Below, piece by piece: positions 1 to 8,100 of a stretch of 49,982 nt of DNA. Numbering within the stretch: the stretch's first letter is position 1; each line of letters starts with the position of its first letter. The translations under genes and the position numbers were made by a program. The notes under the pieces are model-generated. The model was given only the letters and a program-made list of their open reading frames with translations, had not been told where the DNA came from and ran no database searches. The DNA is taken from NCBI GenBank assembly GCA_017609225.1, contig JAFCEK010000001.1:1-49982 (forward strand), read 5' to 3'. The stretch comes from Candidatus Aenigmatarchaeota archaeon (lineage in GTDB: Archaea > Aenigmatarchaeota > Aenigmatarchaeia > QMZP01).

Positions 1-90
1 CTTAAGGCCAAAATTCCTGCATTCCTCAATAATTTTATCCCTGTCAGAATCATAGTCCTTTTGTTCCAGGTGGCAATGGACATCTATCAT
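1..90 (-). CDS. TatD-family metal-dependent hydrolase, N-terminal fragment
   Basis: The minus strand reads ATG at 88-90 and stays open to the window edge, giving 30 residues that begin MIDVHCHLEQKDYD. The D-x-H-x-H signature right after the start is the metal-binding motif of the TatD/amidohydrolase nuclease fold; TatD proteins act as 3'-5' DNases in DNA repair. The rest of the gene lies outside the window, so the C-terminal metal ligands cannot be checked. It lies downstream of the endonuclease III gene on the same strand, and a tandem hairpin array fills the 344 bp between them. The family call rests only on the short N-terminus. Confidence 0.75.
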   Translation of the reverse strand, partial: MIDVHCHLEQKDYDSDRDKIIEECRNFGLK

Positions 91-97
91 ATATCTT

Positions 98-421
98 CGC
101 CTTGCAATCTGTTACGGAAACCGCTTATGCTTTATGCAGTTGGCTATCTGCAGTAGCGGTCATGTCTTACTTACGCCTTGCAGTGTGTGACGGGGACAGC
201 TATATGCTCAGTGCATACTGTCCTTGTTGTTAGCTGTCGTTTTATGCTTCGCCTTATAACCTATGACGGAAACTGCTTTGTTAGCAGTTAAATCTGTTCT
301 TGATGTTAGCAGTCATGCCTTGCTTACGCCTTGCAAACTGTAACGGGAACCACTTAATGCTTTATGTAATCTATCCTTGATGTTAGTGGTCAAACCCTTA
401 TCGCCTTGTAATCTGTGACGG
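98..421. repeat. Tandem array of 76-bp hairpin units (four full, one partial)
   Basis: A conserved block starting CGCCTTGCAATCTGTTACGG recurs at 98, 174, 250, 327 and 402, a period of 75-77 bp. After each of the first four blocks comes an inverted repeat of identical geometry but different sequence: ACCGCT/AGCGGT (120-125, 155-160), GACAGCTA/TAGCTGTC (195-202, 231-238), ACTGCT/AGCAGT (272-277, 308-313) and ACCACT/AGTGGT (349-354, 385-390). Stem bases change on both arms together, which points to selection for pairing. The array fills the 344-bp gap between the TatD-like and nth genes, both on the minus strand; I see no convincing ORF in it. Function unknown; a transcribed structured RNA or leader is possible. 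Confidence 0.85.
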
Positions 422-434
422 AGCATATTTAATA

Positions 435-1103
435 TTATTTATCCCCTTTAAGTGTTCTGTAATAATCACAATATCTCTTTATAGGGCATTCAGAGCATCC
501 GGGCCCAACAGGCCTGCATATCTTTTTGCCGAATGTTACAAACAATTCATTAACCATAAGCCAGTGTTTTTTAGGGATTTTCTTCATCAGCTCCTGCTCT
601 GTTTTCTCAGGGGTTTTTGTGTTTACGATGCCTATCCTGTTTGAAACCCTGTGAACATGCGTATCCACTGGTATGGCAGGCCTGCCATATGAATAAACCA
701 GCACACAGCCAGCTGTCTTCCTTCCTACCCCAGGCAGTGAGCACAGCTCTTCCATGCTTTCAGGCACATTGCCATTGTATTTTTTATCTATAATCCTGCT
801 TATCTTCCTGATTCTTTTTGCCTTTACCCTGTAAAATCCAGAAGGCCTGATAAGCTTCTCTATCTCCCTGATGCCTGCGTTTGCAAGAGACCTTGCTGTT
901 CTGTATTTTGCAAACAGCCTCCCGGCAGCAACTGATGTGTTTTCATCCCTTGTGCGCTGGGACAGCACAGTGCCTATCAGAGAGCGGAAGGGGTCTGACT
1001 TTATACTCTCCCATTGCATCTTCCTTTCCTTTTTCCATTCATGCTTGTCAAACCCGAAATCCACTGCAATCAGCTCAAGGATTCTGGCAATAGCCTTTGA
1101 CAT
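435..1103 (-). CDS. nth: Endonuclease III (DNA glycosylase/AP lyase)
   Basis: A 222-residue protein of normal length for bacterial and archaeal endonuclease III, which removes oxidised pyrimidines and cuts the abasic site in base-excision repair. The helix-hairpin-helix reads LPGVGRKTAGCVL, with the Lys expected to attack as Schiff-base nucleophile, followed by PVDTHVHRVSNR with the catalytic Asp. The C-terminus carries the [4Fe-4S] cluster loop with spacing C-x6-C-x2-C-x5-C (CRPVGPGCSECPIKRYC). It is divergent from the gene starting at 1146, with about 42 bp between the two starts for both promoters, and is followed by the 76-bp repeat array and the TatD-like gene, a plausible repair neighbourhood. 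Confidence 0.95.
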   Translation of the reverse strand: MSKAIARILELIAVDFGFDKHEWKKERKMQWESIKSDPFRSLIGTVLSQRTRDENTSVAAGRLFAKYRTARSLANAGIREIEKLIRPSGFYRVKAKRIRKISRIIDKKYNGNVPESMEELCSLPGVGRKTAGCVLVYSYGRPAIPVDTHVHRVSNRIGIVNTKTPEKTEQELMKKIPKKHWLMVNELFVTFGKKICRPVGPGCSECPIKRYCDYYRTLKGDK

Positions 1104-1145
1104 GCATAATTTTTTATTGCCTGAAATAAATTCATAACAGTTATT

Positions 1146-1627
1146 ATGAGAATTGTAATCTGCGGAAGCGTGAACTTCCCTGAAAAAATGAAAGAAATAG
1201 AGAAAAGGCTAAAGAAAAGGGGGCATGATATTGTGCTTCCTTATTCTTTAATAAAACACAGCCTGAACAGCACAGAGGATGCCAGGAAACTAAAGGAGAG
1301 CAGCGATTACATAAAGGACATAAAGCCAGAGCTGACAAAAAGGCATTTTGATGAGATAAAAAACAGCGATGCAATAGTTGTGGTTAATGCTGAAAAGAAC
1401 GGCATATCCAATTACATTGGGGGTGCAACTTTTTCTGAAATCATGCTTGCCTTTTATGTTGAACCAGAAAACCATTGTTTTCAAACAGTGGATGTATGGT
1501 TCTGGTTCAACAGCTGTTGCCTCGCCAAGAAAACCGCCGACTTTAGTAGGCGGATATACGGAGGCGGGAGGAGATTGAATCTGTAAGCCCTGTAATACTA
1601 AACGGCAATCTGGATTTGGTGAAATAA
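1146..1627 (+). pseudogene. Nucleoside 2-deoxyribosyltransferase-like gene disrupted by a dispersed repeat
   Basis: Residues 1-105 (MRIVICGSVNFPEKM through FSEIMLAFYV) look like the Rossmann-type deoxyribosyltransferase-like family seen in many archaea, with GSV near the N-terminus and a DAIVVVN core strand. The frame then runs into a copy of the dispersed hairpin element (1456-1565) and ends at 1584-1586 with an unrelated tail. After the element, in another frame, the sequence reads EEIESVSPVILNGNLDLVK and stops at 1625-1627; this looks like the missing C-terminus. About 15 residues expected between the parts are absent, so the event was not a clean insertion. The fused 146-residue product may be made but probably lacks a complete fold. 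Family assignment is from memory of similar archaeal proteins. Confidence 0.7.
1456..1565 (+). repeat. Dispersed double-hairpin element, copy A
   Basis: Copy A of an element also found at 23016-23135, 27377-27495 and, inverted, 37180-37298. Hairpin 1 pairs GTTGAACCAGAA (1458-1469) with TTCTGGTTCAAC (1500-1511) and encloses a second stem CCATTGTT/AACAGTGG. Hairpin 2 pairs GTTGCCTC (1516-1523) with the GAGGC at 1561-1565 and contains a nested CCGCC/GGCGG stem. A perfect palindrome, CAACAGCTGTTG, joins them. The other copies end in GGAGGCAACATTAT; here the last few bases are replaced by gene sequence. This copy sits inside a coding region. It has no ORF of its own and looks like a small non-autonomous mobile repeat. 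Confidence 0.85.
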
Positions 1628-1637
1628 AGGAGATAAA

Positions 1638-2147
1638 ATGCCGCAAAAAAGAGAAGAGTTTTTTGATGTTGTTGATGAGAACAACAAAGTAATTGGCAGG
1701 GAAAAAAGAAGCATTGTTCACAAAAAAGGACTCTGGCACAGGGCTGTTTATGTTTTCCTTTTCAGCAGAAGAAATGAAATATTCATCCAGAAAAGGGCAG
1801 CATCCAAGGATGTGTGCCCCGGGCTCTGGGACCTCTCGGTGGCAGAGCATCTTAAATGCGGGGAAAGCTATGAAAAGGCAGCAGAAAGAGGCATGAAAGA
1901 GGAGCTTAATATCAGGGCAGCAGACCTGAAAAAAATCGGCGAATTAAGGTTCATGCTTAAAGACAAAGAAATAACAGAAAGGGAATTCAACAGCGTTTAC
2001 ATGGCAGGGTTTGCAGGAAAAATCAAACTGGACAAAAACGAGGTGCAAAAAGGAAGATGGATCAAAAAACAAAACCTTCTTGATGAGATGAAAAAACATC
2101 CCGAAAGATTTACGCCATGGATAAAGCAGGCAGTAAAGTTTTTGTAA
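1638..2147 (+). CDS. Nudix hydrolase, IPP-isomerase-like subgroup
   Basis: A 169-residue Nudix-fold protein. The start has a good ribosome site (AAGGAGAT upstream of ATG). The N-terminus FFDVVDENNKVIG followed by HRAVYVFLFS and CPGLWDLSVAEHL matches the subgroup containing type I isopentenyl-diphosphate isomerase and related Nudix enzymes. The Nudix box is diverged: the first Gly is Glu (AEHLKCGESYEKAAERG) and the usual RE is RG, but the metal-binding Glu pair in MKEELNI is kept. Substrate cannot be read from the sequence; isomerisation of isopentenyl diphosphate or hydrolysis of a nucleoside diphosphate derivative are both possible. It is convergent with the PCNA gene, 15 bp away. Confidence 0.85.
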   Translation: MPQKREEFFDVVDENNKVIGREKRSIVHKKGLWHRAVYVFLFSRRNEIFIQKRAASKDVCPGLWDLSVAEHLKCGESYEKAAERGMKEELNIRAADLKKIGELRFMLKDKEITEREFNSVYMAGFAGKIKLDKNEVQKGRWIKKQNLLDEMKKHPERFTPWIKQAVKFL

Positions 2148-2162
2148 TATCAGAGAGGCACA

Positions 2163-2918
2163 TTACTCCTCAGTAACTCTGGGAGCCAGAATGAATGACA
2201 GGGACATCTTGTCAACCTTTTTGAAGCTGAGCCTTGCAGGATAGTCATTTCCAAATTCAAGAACAAGATGCTTTGAAAGCTTTCCTGCCTTTATCATTTT
2301 CTTCAGGTACTCCAGAGGATACTGTGCTTTTATATTTGAAGATGCCTCAAGCTTTAGCAGACCTTTGTCTTTTTTAACAACCTCAAGATGCGTGGAACTC
2401 ATATCACCCTTGGCATGCATCCTGAAGCCTTCAGGACCTGCCTCAAAAACAACAGAATCACCAATTACCTCAGCATCTGATATGCCTTCCTCTACTATGC
2501 TGGGGTCTATCTCTATCCTGCTGCTGAAATTCAGCTGGTCTATTGGAGGTTTCTCTGTTGTTATATCAAGAAGAGGAACCTCAAATGTCCTTATGCCATT
2601 ACCCTTTACGGTTATCCTTAGCTTGTTTTCATTTCCCTGCCTCTCCATAACAAGCTTGTCCGAGGGCTTTACCCTTTTAAGCACAGCAGCAAGATTGGCA
2701 AGGTTCAGGCCAAGATTGTCCTCACCCTCAACCTTGAATTCCTCAAATGCTGTTGGCAGTATCCTCAAATCTGTTATTGAAACCATGGTCCTGTCCGGCG
2801 ATGCCAGACTCAGCCCGTCCTTGTTTACCTTGAATACCCCCTCATCCAGAATCTCTGCTATTATAGGAATGGTATTTGTAAGCAAATCCACATCAGCTAA
2901 AGACAATTTGAATGACAT
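2163..2918 (-). CDS. pcn: DNA polymerase sliding clamp (PCNA)
   Basis: A 251-residue clamp subunit from the ATG at 2916-2918; an in-frame GTG nine bases earlier is a less likely start. The N-terminus MSFKLSLADVDLLTNTIP, the central basic and acidic strands, and the C-terminal LSFILAPRVTEE are typical of archaeal PCNA, which forms a trimeric ring that tethers polymerase, ligase, FEN1 and NreA-type proteins through PIP boxes. A GAGGT just before the start may act as an SD. It is followed upstream on the same strand by an OB-fold protein (2964-3368), so the two probably share a transcript devoted to replication. An NreA with a C-terminal PIP-like motif is encoded at 46032-47225. Confidence 0.95.
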   Translation of the reverse strand: MSFKLSLADVDLLTNTIPIIAEILDEGVFKVNKDGLSLASPDRTMVSITDLRILPTAFEEFKVEGEDNLGLNLANLAAVLKRVKPSDKLVMERQGNENKLRITVKGNGIRTFEVPLLDITTEKPPIDQLNFSSRIEIDPSIVEEGISDAEVIGDSVVFEAGPEGFRMHAKGDMSSTHLEVVKKDKGLLKLEASSNIKAQYPLEYLKKMIKAGKLSKHLVLEFGNDYPARLSFKKVDKMSLSFILAPRVTEE

Positions 2919-2963
2919 ATACCTCACATTTAAAACTATACTGATAAATTAACTTTTTGATTT

Positions 2964-3368
2964 TTATGCTTTTCCCTCCAATTCCATGATTTTTCTGTAT
3001 AAATCCATGTTCAGCCTGCTCATATCCTGGGCTATCTCCCCCTGAAGTTCAAATCCGTCCTCTACTGGTATAACCCTGCCGAATACCCTTACAAACTGGT
3101 TTATCTCTATTTCCTGCGGCTCGTCAAATGTTATGTTTATTTTGCCTGAGCCATCATCAAGCACGACCCTGTTGTCTTTCTTGTCAATAACAGTCCCCAA
3201 AACAGAAACCCTGACATCCTCTGCCTTTATATCTGATATTTTCTTCTCCGCAGCAGGCATCCTCTTTCTGATATCCGTAACATCTTCATCCATGCAAACA
3301 CCAGCCAAATCACAGACTGCTTTATTAAGCAACAGCCGGTGCTTAATATAAGCAGTCAAATTATACAT
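2964..3368 (-). CDS. OB-fold nucleic-acid-binding protein, RPA-like
   Basis: A 134-residue protein whose core RVSVLGTVIDKKDNRVVLDD, INITFDEP and NQFVRVFGRVIP has the strand pattern of an OB fold like that of RPA32-type single-strand DNA-binding proteins. No zinc motif or extra domain is seen. The first 26 residues are not typical; Met27 (ATG at about 3290) followed by DEDVTDIRKRMPAAEKK could be the true start. It lies just upstream of the PCNA gene on the same strand, which supports a replication or repair role, and is divergent from aspS. The exact orthologue group is uncertain. Confidence 0.7.
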   Translation of the reverse strand: MYNLTAYIKHRLLLNKAVCDLAGVCMDEDVTDIRKRMPAAEKKISDIKAEDVRVSVLGTVIDKKDNRVVLDDGSGKINITFDEPQEIEINQFVRVFGRVIPVEDGFELQGEIAQDMSRLNMDLYRKIMELEGKA

Positions 3369-3392
3369 TGAATATGATTAAGTTTAAAACTC

Positions 3393-3405
3393 TTTATTAT
3401 ATAAT
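3393..3405 (+). promoter_or_regulatory. TATA box for aspS
   Basis: TTTATTATATAAT lies about 31-43 bp before the ATG at 3436 in the gap shared with the divergent OB-fold gene. The distance suits an archaeal TATA box with a very short leader. No SD is seen before aspS. Confidence 0.55.
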
Positions 3406-3435
3406 GAATAAGAAATAAATATTCATGTGAGCCGC

Positions 3436-4728
3436 ATGGAAAGGATGTACTCAAAGGATGCCAGCGCAGGCAAAAGGGTCCTTGTAAAGGGCTGGGTGGA
3501 GAAAGTAAGAGACCTTGGCGGGCTGAAATTTTTCTCACTGAGGGACAGGGAGGGCTCCATCCAAATCACTGCAAAAAAAGGCATGGTAAAGGATGAGATT
3601 CTGGATGTTTTTTCCAGGCTAAACAGGGAGGATGCTGTTTCTGTTGCTGGCAAAGTTAAGCACTCAAAACAGGCGCCCGGAGGAAAGGAGATAATACCTG
3701 AAAAAATAGAGATTGTGAGCAAGGCAAAAACCCCCCTGCCAATAGATATTGCAGGAAAGATAGAGTCAGGATTTGACAAAAGGTTTGATTACAGGTTTCT
3801 TGATTTGAGAAACCCGAAGGTACGGGCAATATTCAGGGTTATGGACAGGGCATTAACCAGCATGAGAAAAAGCTTTGAAGCCAATGGCTTTGTTGAGATT
3901 AACACACCGGTTATACAGGCAGCTGGAGCAGAGGGTGGCTCAACACTGTTTCCGATAATCTATTACCAGAAGGAGGCATTTTTGAGGCAGAGCCCGCAGC
4001 TTTACAAACAGATAATGATGGCCTCGGGCCTGGACAGGGTTTATGAGATTGGCCCTGCGTTCAGGGCAGAGGAATTCCATACAACAAGGCATGTTTCCGA
4101 ATTCCTGTCAGTGGATTTTGAGATGGCATGGATTGATTCAGAAGAGGATGTAATGAGGATGCTGGAAACAATAGTTGCTGACACTTTGAGGGGGATAAAA
4201 AAGGAATGCAAGGAGGAGCTTGATTTGTTTGGAGCCAGGCTGAAGATACCGGAAATCCCGCTGAAAAGGATAGAGTATGAGAAGGCAATAGATATTGTGA
4301 ACAGGGCAGGTATGAAGCTGAAGTTCGGGGATGATTTCATGGATGTTGAGGAGAAAAAGCTCGGGGAAATCATGGCAAAGAAAGGGCATGAATGGTATTT
4401 TGTTACAAAATTCCCTTCACAGATAAAGCCCTTTTACATAATGATGGACGGGAAGTATTCAAGAGGCCTTGACCTTGCGTTCAGGGGCCTTGAAATGGCT
4501 TCAGGCGGGCAGAGGGAACACAGATATGGTGTTCTTCTAAAGGCAATGAAGGCAAAGGGACTTGACCCCAGCAATTTCAGGTTCTATCTGGATGCATTCA
4601 AATACGGAATGCCACCGCATGGCGGAATAGGTTTTGGTGCTGAAAGGATGGTGCAGAAGATTCTGGGACTGGAAAACATAAAAGAGGCAATACTCTTCCC
4701 AAGAACGCCAGAGAAGCTTGTGCCTTGA
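3436..4728 (+). CDS. aspS: Aspartyl-tRNA synthetase, archaeal type
   Basis: A class II synthetase of 430 residues from the ATG at 3436; a GTG at 3427 and an ATG at 3445 are alternatives. An N-terminal OB fold binds the anticodon (RVLVKGWVEKVRDLGG, FFSLRDREGSIQI). The catalytic core has motif 2 (FRAEEFHTTRHVSEF), the QSPQLYKQ substrate region and motif 3 (GIGFGAERMVQKIL). Length and lack of a GAD insertion fit archaeal AspRS. Whether it also charges tRNA-Asn depends on residues I cannot judge without an alignment; no AsnRS or GatCAB gene is in this window. It is transcribed alone from a TATA promoter. Confidence 0.95.
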   Translation: MERMYSKDASAGKRVLVKGWVEKVRDLGGLKFFSLRDREGSIQITAKKGMVKDEILDVFSRLNREDAVSVAGKVKHSKQAPGGKEIIPEKIEIVSKAKTPLPIDIAGKIESGFDKRFDYRFLDLRNPKVRAIFRVMDRALTSMRKSFEANGFVEINTPVIQAAGAEGGSTLFPIIYYQKEAFLRQSPQLYKQIMMASGLDRVYEIGPAFRAEEFHTTRHVSEFLSVDFEMAWIDSEEDVMRMLETIVADTLRGIKKECKEELDLFGARLKIPEIPLKRIEYEKAIDIVNRAGMKLKFGDDFMDVEEKKLGEIMAKKGHEWYFVTKFPSQIKPFYIMMDGKYSRGLDLAFRGLEMASGGQREHRYGVLLKAMKAKGLDPSNFRFYLDAFKYGMPPHGGIGFGAERMVQKILGLENIKEAILFPRTPEKLVP

Positions 4729-4782
4729 ACAATCCATTACCTGCAGTTTTTATTCTTCCTGACCTAATTTTAAAATGGTATT

Positions 4783-5175
4783 ATGAAAGCCCAGATGTTT
4801 GTTATAACAATGGTTTTTCTTGCAGGCCTTTTGCTTTCAGTGCAGCAGGGATTATTACAATACTCTGCAGTTGATATGCGCTCAGCGCTTTCCAGCAATG
4901 ATTTTTTTCTGCTGGAAAACATAAGAAATGTAATGGACATTACAGTGAAGAATGCTGAAAGCTGCACAGCCCTGAAGGAAGAAATTGATGAGCTTGAAAA
5001 ATTCATGGAGAATTCATTAATAGTTTCTGAATACTTTGTAAACATTGAACATGAGATAAACTGCAACAACTGGTATAACACTCCAGATACAGGACCTTCA
5101 CCACTTAAACTCATAATTAAAATCAGTGGAGAAAAAACCCAGACACAGGCAGCATTTTATCTATATCATGAATAG
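4783..5175 (+). CDS. Small prepilin-like membrane-anchored protein
   Basis: A 130-residue protein of no recognised family. The N-terminus MKAQMFVITMVFLAGLLLS is a short polar stretch followed directly by a hydrophobic helix, as in archaeal type IV prepilins; the KA-Q junction resembles the cleavage site also seen in the prepilin-like proteins at 14560 and 15170. The remainder is soluble and probably outside the cell, with two Cys (residues about 66 and 90) and a possible short coiled coil (TALKEEIDELEKFMEN). It starts leaderless or nearly so after an AT-rich stretch and is convergent with the giant surface gene, 18 bp away. The prepilin idea is inference from the N-terminus only. Confidence 0.6.
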   Translation: MKAQMFVITMVFLAGLLLSVQQGLLQYSAVDMRSALSSNDFFLLENIRNVMDITVKNAESCTALKEEIDELEKFMENSLIVSEYFVNIEHEINCNNWYNTPDTGPSPLKLIIKISGEKTQTQAAFYLYHE

Positions 5176-5193
5176 TTAAAAGCAAAAACAAAA

Positions 5194-8100
5194 TCATACC
5201 CTTCTTTTTTTGTAAACCAGTGCAGCAGCTATTATCACAATTATTACAGCAACCACTGCCAGCGCTATGCCTGTTATATTAACAGGGGCTTCACAAACAA
5301 GCCCTGATTCATTGCAGCCATATGTGCATGTTTCAACTGTTTCCCAGCCAGTGCCATCACCAGAGCACTGCTGAAGTTCATTTCCAAGGCATCTCTTTAA
5401 TCCAGGACTGCAAACTGTTTGTGTTGGGGCAATTCCCTCCTCTGTGTTGCACACAAGCGCTGTTTCATTGCATCCATACTGGCATGTTTCTATGGTTTCC
5501 CATGCACTTCCATCTGACATGCACCGCTGAAGGTCATCGCCAGAGCACTGTATAGCATCTGGTGTGCAAACAGTCCCTGCGGCTGCTGCTTCTTCACCTG
5601 TTATTGCAAATACAGAGAATCCAGGCGTTGTTGCCTGATAATATACATAATCTTCAACACCTGTAGCCCTGCCTGTTATGGCACCCAGAATTCCTTCAAC
5701 AAACTCAATAACACCCTTAACTATGCATCCAAGCCCAAGGATTCCGCAGTCACCTGCTGTAACAGCCCCTGTCAGTGAAAGGCTTCCGCTGACCTTTGCT
5801 GTCTGAAGGGTTTGCCATGTGTTGTCCTTGTATCTCATCATTTTCACGCTGTTTTCATCTATACTGTTATCAGTCAGCCATGATTTCAAAACCTTGAATT
5901 TTATCTTCGCTGTTGTTATGTTTTCCTCTTTTATATTCAATGCTGTTATAGTCAGATAGGCAAAAACATTTCCGGGTGCATCTGTTACATTTGCTGGTTT
6001 TGCTGCTTCTTTTTTAACTGTCACAACCACATTCTCAGCATTGGTTTTTGGTGTTATTGTTATTTCCTGAACATACAGATCATCCTCTTTTGTAAATGCT
6101 GCAACACCTGATGTGCCTGCAGGTATTGTGCCTATGTTTACTGTTTCGGAAACGCTGGATGCACCGGCTGCACCACCACCAGGCGTGCCCCCAGTGTCCC
6201 TTCCACCCGTAGATGTTCCAGGCTCTCCGGATGCCCAGATGGAGAATTCACAATATGGAATCTGCCATGTGCATGTTGTGGAAGTTGTGCCTGTAAGGTT
6301 TGCCTCATCTGTTCTTTCAATGCAATTTTCCCCTGAATTATCGCACTGGTATAAATGGTCGCATGCTGTATCCCCTCTCGGAATTGTCAGTTTGCATATC
6401 TGCGGATGGAGATTGTTTATTATCTTGTCTCTTGTTTCTGATATCATGCCAACATATCCGATTGTATTTCCTGAGGAATCTGTTTCACTGTCACTGAACA
6501 GCAAATCACCGGCTTCCTGTATATCCCTGGTATCGCTGCTCAGGCCGGTTTTTGTCAGGGTAACATTAAGGAAAATGATCTCACCACCCTCTGTATAGTT
6601 CAGCTTTATATTGGCTCTCCTGCCGGATGTATAATTGGTTTTCATTCCTGCATTCGGGCCGCATACCTGTCCCTGCACATGTTCCCATGTTCCATCCTGG
6701 TCAAGGTCATAACTCACGGTCCAGCCATCAGGCACCTGAATCAGGGTTACAAAATTACAGTAGGGGCATCTTGTAGCACTTGCTGTTCTTATTGGGGTGC
6801 ATGCGCTTATGCTGCATCTGGATTCAGAGTCACATATTTTTATTTTGTAATAATAGGTAGTGTTTGGCTGCAGGTCATAGTCAAGCGAGTTTACGCCACC
6901 ATCATTATAGATCTCTGCTGTGTGCCAAAGCTTGTGCTCTCTTACATCATCACTCAAAATACCAATATCATATATTGTCCTGTTGTATGGCGTTGAGCTG
7001 CATGTTGAGTCATTATACCAGAAGAACACTGTACCATTTGTGGGCTTGCTTGTTTCATACATTATCAGTGCAGAATCAGTATATTCTTCAAATTTAACAC
7101 CCACTATTACAGGCATGGATGTATCAACATAGTCAGGCGAATTTACCCCAACACCTTCGCAGTTTGGAGCAAATTCACAATCCCAGTCATTGCAGTCAAC
7201 CATATCATCATCGTCATCATCCACGCCGTTAAGACAGTCCTCATACTTTACAAAGCCATGCATAAGTATGTCTTCAAACATTGCCGTGTCTACATCCTGC
7301 TCAAAAAACCCGTCTATTGAAAAGTCAATTGCCCCGGGTGTAACCCAGCCAGGGCCAACCATATCGGAAGGTGAACTTGCATTTTTGTTTTCACTCGCTG
7401 AAGCTGCGGACACCCTCATATCTTTTTCGGAATCATAAAGCAACGGGAATTTTTCAAGGTCAGATTTCTTTACAGCCAGCATTGGTCCATGTATTACAGA
7501 GCACATCTTCTCTTTCCATGCGCTTAAAGTTATATCAGCAGCCTCCCATCCCCCGCTTGCACCGCACTTGTAGGCATTGAATACCTCGGTGGCTTTGTTA
7601 AGACTGGAATTCCATGCAGATATGTACTTGAACATAAACTCATAACCCCCTGCTGATGAATTATGCCCAAGGGAACAACCTCCTGTGGTGCTCCCGTCTG
7701 TATCAAGGTATATGTAAAGCTTCACAGTCTGATTGCCGCTTCCGAACATACCAGGACCTGTTTTTTCATCCTTGCATATTCCTGCCTGGCTGAAGTCCCT
7801 GACATCTACACCAAACCCGAAAGCATCACCTATATCCTTCATTCCCAGTCCGCATATATCCACAGCACCATCAAGCCCGGAATCAGGCCCTACCAAATCA
7901 CAGCCATCAGGATCAAATGCAACAGGAACAGGCGGCCCCTCTTCCATGCCATAAAACATATCATGCATTCCGGGAGAGGTACAGAAGCCGGTCATCCATC
8001 TGCATCCAGTGCCGCATTCAGCCTCTGTTGCAGCTGAGAAACATGTTGGCTCGCACCAGCCGCCATCAGGAGCCCCTGCCTGGGTTGTCCAGTTGCAGTA

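Noticed and set aside
98..421. CRISPR-like array
   Set aside because: The period is 76 bp with conserved blocks, but the parts between them are covarying hairpins with similar loops, not unrelated spacers. No cas gene is present.
1456..1565. Copy A as a spliced intron of the deoxyribosyltransferase-like gene
   Set aside because: Removing it does not rejoin the frame into a complete protein; about 15 residues are missing at the junction, and another copy sits between convergent genes where no splicing would make sense.
1450..1586. Protein-coding sequence inside the hairpin element (a PENHCFQTVDVW-type peptide)
   Set aside because: The same peptide appears in ORFs through copies A, C and D only because the DNA repeat is conserved; flanking frames and stops differ, and the sequence is dominated by inverted repeats.
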